Assembly (NCBI GenBank): GCA_045600205.1
Contig: JAZRXM010000029.1
Span: forward strand, 62,001 to 126,000
Origin: Firm-04 sp045600205
GTDB taxonomy: Bacteria; Bacillota; Clostridia; Oscillospirales; Ruminococcaceae
Direction of reading: 5' to 3'
DNA length: 64,000 nt
Part shown: positions 60,816 through 64,000 of the stretch, one piece after another
How positions within the stretch are numbered: the first letter of the stretch is position 1
Layout of the letters: every line of letters begins with the position of its first letter
Translations under genes and position numbers: made by a program
The notes under the pieces: generated by a model
Databases searched by the model: none
Told to the model about the DNA's origin: nothing
What the model saw: only the letters and a program-made list of their open reading frames with translations

Positions 60816-62033
60816 ATGGAAACAAAAGGTATCAGTAAGCTTGATTTGAAGCGTCAAAACCGCAGACAGATTCTGCGTGTCATTCGTGAAAACGGTCCGA
60901 CCTCCCGTGTGGATATTGCAGCACAGCTTGCACTGACCCGTGCGGCGGTCACCATCATCACCAATGAAATGATTACGCAGGGCGTGTTGGAGGAACTCGG
61001 TGAAGCACCGATCGACTACAAGCACCTCCAGAAAGGTCGCCGCAAGATCCTCATCGGCATCAATGCAAACTACAAGTTCGTACTGGGTGCCATGATCAAT
61101 GAGGACAACATCAGCGTCGGTCTTGCCACGCTGGATGGCGAAGTCCTTGACAAGGAGTACATTACCATCGGTAAGGACACCGACCAGCAGGATATCATTT
61201 CGTTTATTGCGAATGCGTGCCACAAGATGATGAAGAACAGCAACCTGTCTGCGAAACAGGTTCTGGGACTCGGCTTGGGCATCGTGCCTTCCCGTTGGGA
61301 GCAGATGCGTGCAGAGATCAATGATGGCGTACTCAGCTTCTCCAAGCTGCGCTATATGATGGAACTGGAGCTGAATGTTCCTGTTCACTGCGCAAATGCA
61401 ATCGGTCTTTACGCGATGGCAAACCTCGATTACAAGGACGGCCCCCGTCAGAATCAGGTTCTCCTGTATCCCGGCGCGCAGTATAATTGCGCGGTCATCA
61501 CCGATAACGATCTGCTGAAGGACTACACCATCAACACGGATTACATCGAGCGTTGCGTGGTCCGCAGAAACGGCAGAAAGTGCGAAGGTTATCCCGATGG
61601 CTCCATTCATGCAGAGCTTCGTCCCGAGGCACTGTTTGAAAGACTGAAGGACGTCTTTGCCGAGGATGTAACACCGATTCTTTACAAAGCGTGCGAAGGA
61701 AAGTTTGAAGCCTGCGATATGAAGAAGATTCGTTACTCCTACGAGGAGGGCGATCCGGGCGTCGGCGAGATCATGAACGATATTCTCGAAATGATGGCGC
61801 TGGCAATTCACAACCTGAGCGTCGCGCACTTTGCACACCGTGTGATTCTCCAGAGCTTCCGATTCGGAGAAAAGACCAAGGCACAGCTTTATAAGACGAT
61901 GTGCAATCTGGTCGGCGGTGAGGAGTATATGCCTGAACTCGTGTTCAGCCCGATTGAAAGCGAGCGCAGCTTCCTTGCAGGCTGCACCCTTGCGGTCGAG
62001 AACATGTTCTATGAGCAGGGCGGTATGCTTTAA
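60816..62033 (+). CDS. ROK family transcriptional regulator
   Basis: A 405-residue NagC/XylR-type protein. The N-terminal winged helix is clear (NRRQILRVIRENGPTSRVDI, ALTRAAVTIITNEMI). The ROK fold follows (ANYKFVLGAMINEDNISVGL, VLGLGLGIVPSR), but the usual Cys-x-Cys-x4-Cys zinc motif and DNDANAAALAE-type catalytic loop are degenerate (IERCVVRRNGRKC and VPVHCANAIGLYAMA), so it is probably not a kinase. A strong terminator follows. The ligand sugar is unknown. Confidence 0.88.
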   Translation: METKGISKLDLKRQNRRQILRVIRENGPTSRVDIAAQLALTRAAVTIITNEMITQGVLEELGEAPIDYKHLQKGRRKILIGINANYKFVLGAMINEDNISVGLATLDGEVLDKEYITIGKDTDQQDIISFIANACHKMMKNSNLSAKQVLGLGLGIVPSRWEQMRAEINDGVLSFSKLRYMMELELNVPVHCANAIGLYAMANLDYKDGPRQNQVLLYPGAQYNCAVITDNDLLKDYTINTDYIERCVVRRNGRKCEGYPDGSIHAELRPEALFERLKDVFAEDVTPILYKACEGKFEACDMKKIRYSYEEGDPGVGEIMNDILEMMALAIHNLSVAHFAHRVILQSFRFGEKTKAQLYKTMCNLVGGEEYMPELVFSPIESERSFLAGCTLAVENMFYEQGGML

Positions 62034-62063
62034 TCAGACCTTTTACATTCTTATGTTCCTTTC

Positions 62064-62112
62064 AAAAAGCAAAAACCGTCGCGGAAGACCGCGGCGGCTT
62101 TTGCTTTTTATT
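62064..62112. terminator. Bidirectional terminator after the ROK gene
   Basis: AAAAAGCAAAA plus a CCGTCGCGG inner arm pair with CCGCGGCGG and TTTTGCTTTTT; A and T runs lie at either end, so it can serve both convergent units. Confidence 0.9.
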
Positions 62113-62118
62113 TGGTTT

Positions 62119-62796
62119 TTATCGGAATTCCGAGCCGTCTGCGCACAAAATCGCAAGACGCTCCGCATGAAGCATTCCTGTTTTGAGATGCGGCGCATTG
62201 TTCTGTAAATACGCGCAAAACGCATCTGTCAGCAGCGAGGGATTGACATTGACCGAAGTACCGGCAGGCATCCGCAGTTCAAGGAACAGCCCGTCATCGA
62301 GCGTCTGTGTCAGCTTGACCTGCGCCTGTGCTTTCAAATCAATCATTGCCGAGCCGCGTTTCGTTTTCTTTTCGATGAGGATTTCTTCTTGAGCGATGAA
62401 CGCATCCCACGCGCCGCGTAAATCGTCTGCCTGCGTATCTTCAGCGCAATCCAGGCAGACACGGTAATCCGCAAAGGCGATATCCGTGTGCTTGCGAATC
62501 GGGTCAGCCACGCGGACGATCTGCAAATCCTCCGGCAGAACGCGGTTCAGTCGTTCCAATGCCGTCTGCATGGACATTTCGCCGTCAATGCGGAAATCCA
62601 TGCACTCGCAGCCGCTTTCGTAGCCGAGGGAGAGTGCCAGCGGGAACATCAGGTAAGCATGCGGATTAAAGCCCTCCGTGAACCAGATCGGTACACCTGC
62701 GCGGCGGAAAGCACGCTGCATACAGCGCATCAGGTCAAGGTGTGAGATGTATTTTGCACGGCGGCGTTTTTCGAATGTTGCTCTGACAGAAATCAT
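62119..62796 (-). CDS. TIGR03936 family radical-SAM-linked protein (DUF2344)
   Basis: A 225-residue protein opening ISVRATFEKRRRAKYISHLD, then FRRAGVPIWFTEGFNPHAY, the hallmark of DUF2344/TIGR03936. It always accompanies a B12/radical-SAM partner, here the overlapping upstream gene (ATGA at 62793-62796). Its function is unknown; the position before ribosomal genes in Firmicutes suggests RNA or ribosome modification, which is inference. The start follows AGGAGG. It ends next to a terminator. Confidence 0.9.
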   Translation of the reverse strand: MISVRATFEKRRRAKYISHLDLMRCMQRAFRRAGVPIWFTEGFNPHAYLMFPLALSLGYESGCECMDFRIDGEMSMQTALERLNRVLPEDLQIVRVADPIRKHTDIAFADYRVCLDCAEDTQADDLRGAWDAFIAQEEILIEKKTKRGSAMIDLKAQAQVKLTQTLDDGLFLELRMPAGTSVNVNPSLLTDAFCAYLQNNAPHLKTGMLHAERLAILCADGSEFR

Positions 62797-64000
62797 ATCT
62801 CGCCGTCCTCCTTTTTGTACGTAAAGCAAGGCTTTTTCGTCACTTTGGATACGCCGCAGCCGGCGCAGTTCATGCGGCAGTGCGGTGTGACGGCAGCCTG
62901 TTTTGCCTTTTCATTTTCACGAATCAAAAATTCTTTGTCTACGAAGAAATCCATGTGATCCCACGGGAAGATTTCGTCATAACTGCGCGGTCTGCTTGCA
63001 TAGAACGCCATATCCAGACCGCAGGCATCAAACGCTTCCTGCCACAAATCAAAGCGGAAATGTTCCGACCACGCATCAAACAGGCAGCCGCGCTTCCACG
63101 CTTCGAGGATGACAGCGCCCAGACGTCTGTCGCCGCGGGCAAGTACCGCCTCCAGAATGCTTGTATCAGGGGAATGCCAGCTTGCACGGATTCGTTTGTG
63201 CCCCGCGACTGCTTCTTCGAGCACTTTCTGCTTGTGTTCGATCATCTCGCGGGTATCCTGCGGATGAAATTCAAACGGCGTAAACGGTTTCGGTACGAAT
63301 GTCGCAACGGAGCAGGAAATCTGTACACTGCGCCCTTTCGGACGCTCATCCATTTCAAAATAGGAGTCCACCACACGCTGTGCAAGTTCCACAATGCCGC
63401 GGATATCGTCATCGGTTTCGGTGGGCAGACCCATCATGAAGTATAGTTTCACCGCAGTTTGTCCGCCTGCAAAGGCAATTTTGCAGGTGCGAAGGAGTTC
63501 TTCCTCAGTGACATTTTTGTTGATGACATCGCGCAAACGCTGCGTACCTGCCTCGGGTGCAAACGTCAGACCGCTGCTGCGTACCTTGCGAATACGGTTC
63601 ATCAGCGCGGTGCTGAAATTATCGACGCGCAGGGAGGGCAGGCTCAGGTTGATGTGTTCGTCCTCGGTAAAGGTGAGAAGTCCGTCCATCATTTCCTCGA
63701 TTTGCGAATGGTCGGAGGTGGAAAGGGAACAGAGGGAGAGCTCCTCATAGCCCGTGCGGTTGATCAGCGTGCGGGATTGCTCGCAGATGACCTCGGGTGA
63801 TTTTTCGCGGAACGGGCGGTATAAAAATCCTGCCTGACAGAAACGGCAGCCGCGGATGCAGCCACGCAAAACCTCAGTCACAGCACGATCGTGTACGATT
63901 TCGGAGTACGGCACGACAAATTCCTCGGGAACTGTTGCGGTATTGAAATCAGAAATGATGCGTTTGCGGACTTTTGCGGGTGCGCCGTCTTTGGGGGTGA
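62793..64000 (-). CDS. TIGR03960 family radical SAM protein (N-terminus beyond window)
   Basis: The reading frame is open to the right window edge; 402 residues are visible. The radical-SAM cysteine motif Cx3Cx2C is RGCIRGCRFCQAGFLYRP, with TFAPEAGTQRLRDVIN and KLYFMMGLPTETDDD following; a C-terminal Cys pair is in CRMNCAGCGVSKV. It is the regular partner of TIGR03936. The true N-terminus, probably including a B12-binding-like domain, lies outside the window, so the GTG at 63912-63914 is not the start. Confidence 0.9.
   Translation of the reverse strand, partial: TPKDGAPAKVRKRIISDFNTATVPEEFVVPYSEIVHDRAVTEVLRGCIRGCRFCQAGFLYRPFREKSPEVICEQSRTLINRTGYEELSLCSLSTSDHSQIEEMMDGLLTFTEDEHINLSLPSLRVDNFSTALMNRIRKVRSSGLTFAPEAGTQRLRDVINKNVTEEELLRTCKIAFAGGQTAVKLYFMMGLPTETDDDIRGIVELAQRVVDSYFEMDERPKGRSVQISCSVATFVPKPFTPFEFHPQDTREMIEHKQKVLEEAVAGHKRIRASWHSPDTSILEAVLARGDRRLGAVILEAWKRGCLFDAWSEHFRFDLWQEAFDACGLDMAFYASRPRSYDEIFPWDHMDFFVDKEFLIRENEKAKQAAVTPHCRMNCAGCGVSKVTKKPCFTYKKEDGEI

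Overview
The window reads as a chromosome segment of a Gram-positive, endospore-lineage anaerobe of the Oscillospiraceae/Ruminococcaceae type (Ruminococcus-like). This is inference from content: strong AGGAGG ribosome sites, sigma-A promoters with 17-bp spacers, a CIRCE-controlled groSL operon, a paired GlgC/GlgD glycogen system, tandem BspA-type leucine-rich-repeat proteins, PadR-DUF2812 and DUF1015 genes, a SpoIIE phosphatase with Spo0A-box sequences, and a dipicolinate synthase locus. Most of the sequence is ordinary, densely packed core genome. I saw no rRNA, tRNA, CRISPR array or transposase.

Layout. 1-6.8 kb: two related membrane proteins, a ComM/YifB ATPase, an FtsW/RodA protein, TcdA, a small membrane protein and a 2-hydroxyacid dehydrogenase. 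6.8-14.6 kb: glmS, three consecutive membrane-anchored LRR_5 proteins and an AI-2E/PerM transporter. 14.6-17.9 kb: proB-proA and an unknown membrane protein. 17.9-25.4 kb: DUF1015, a Nudix hydrolase, the ylbF-mutS-HAD operon and cysS. 25.4-30.8 kb: a PadR/DUF2812 pair with elaborate operators, two paralogous helical-repeat proteins (the longer one carries a DUF4026-like region), a fold-back element and a MerR-TipAS regulator. 30.9-37.1 kb: ilvE, an unannotated 42-residue membrane peptide, a LUD protein, a Thr-rich PrsA/SurA-like lipoprotein and spoIIE. 37.2-44.2 kb: the glycogen cluster glgB-glgC-glgD-glgA, then ispE. 44.2-50.4 kb: groL/groS, a two-component system preceded by four 11-bp direct repeats, and an HtrA protease. 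50.6-57.7 kb: an AraC regulator, a sugar ABC transporter, an unknown protein with nuclease-like motifs, and dipicolinate synthase genes. 57.7-64 kb: a YfhO protein, a ROK regulator and the TIGR03936/TIGR03960 pair, the last cut by the window end.

The most unusual structure is at the dipicolinate synthase locus. The subunit A gene (dpaA/spoVFA) is in pieces. Its middle lies at 51549-51747 and its C-terminal end at 56939-57106, directly before intact dpaB. Between them are 5,201 bp carrying a 107-residue protein, the sugar ABC transporter and the 251-residue unknown protein. The two junctions share a 10-bp core (CCATACGGGG) inside about 28 bp of imperfect similarity. Joining the outer halves restores the dpaA reading frame exactly, and joining the inner halves gives a nearly perfect palindrome. 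That is the geometry of attL and attR from site-specific recombination, as in the sporulation-gene intervening elements of other Firmicutes. Two cautions apply: no recombinase gene is visible inside the segment, and the 5' half of dpaA is absent because the middle fragment starts directly after the araC stop codon.

Regulatory structure is unusually readable. It includes tandem and palindromic operators at padR, a 19-bp-spacer MerR promoter with a 21-bp dyad, Spo0A boxes before spoIIE, a perfect CIRCE, phased TTCA repeats before the response regulator, and a UUCG-capped hairpin between the transporter binding protein and its permeases. Functions are assigned from recognised motifs and remembered family features; no database search was run.
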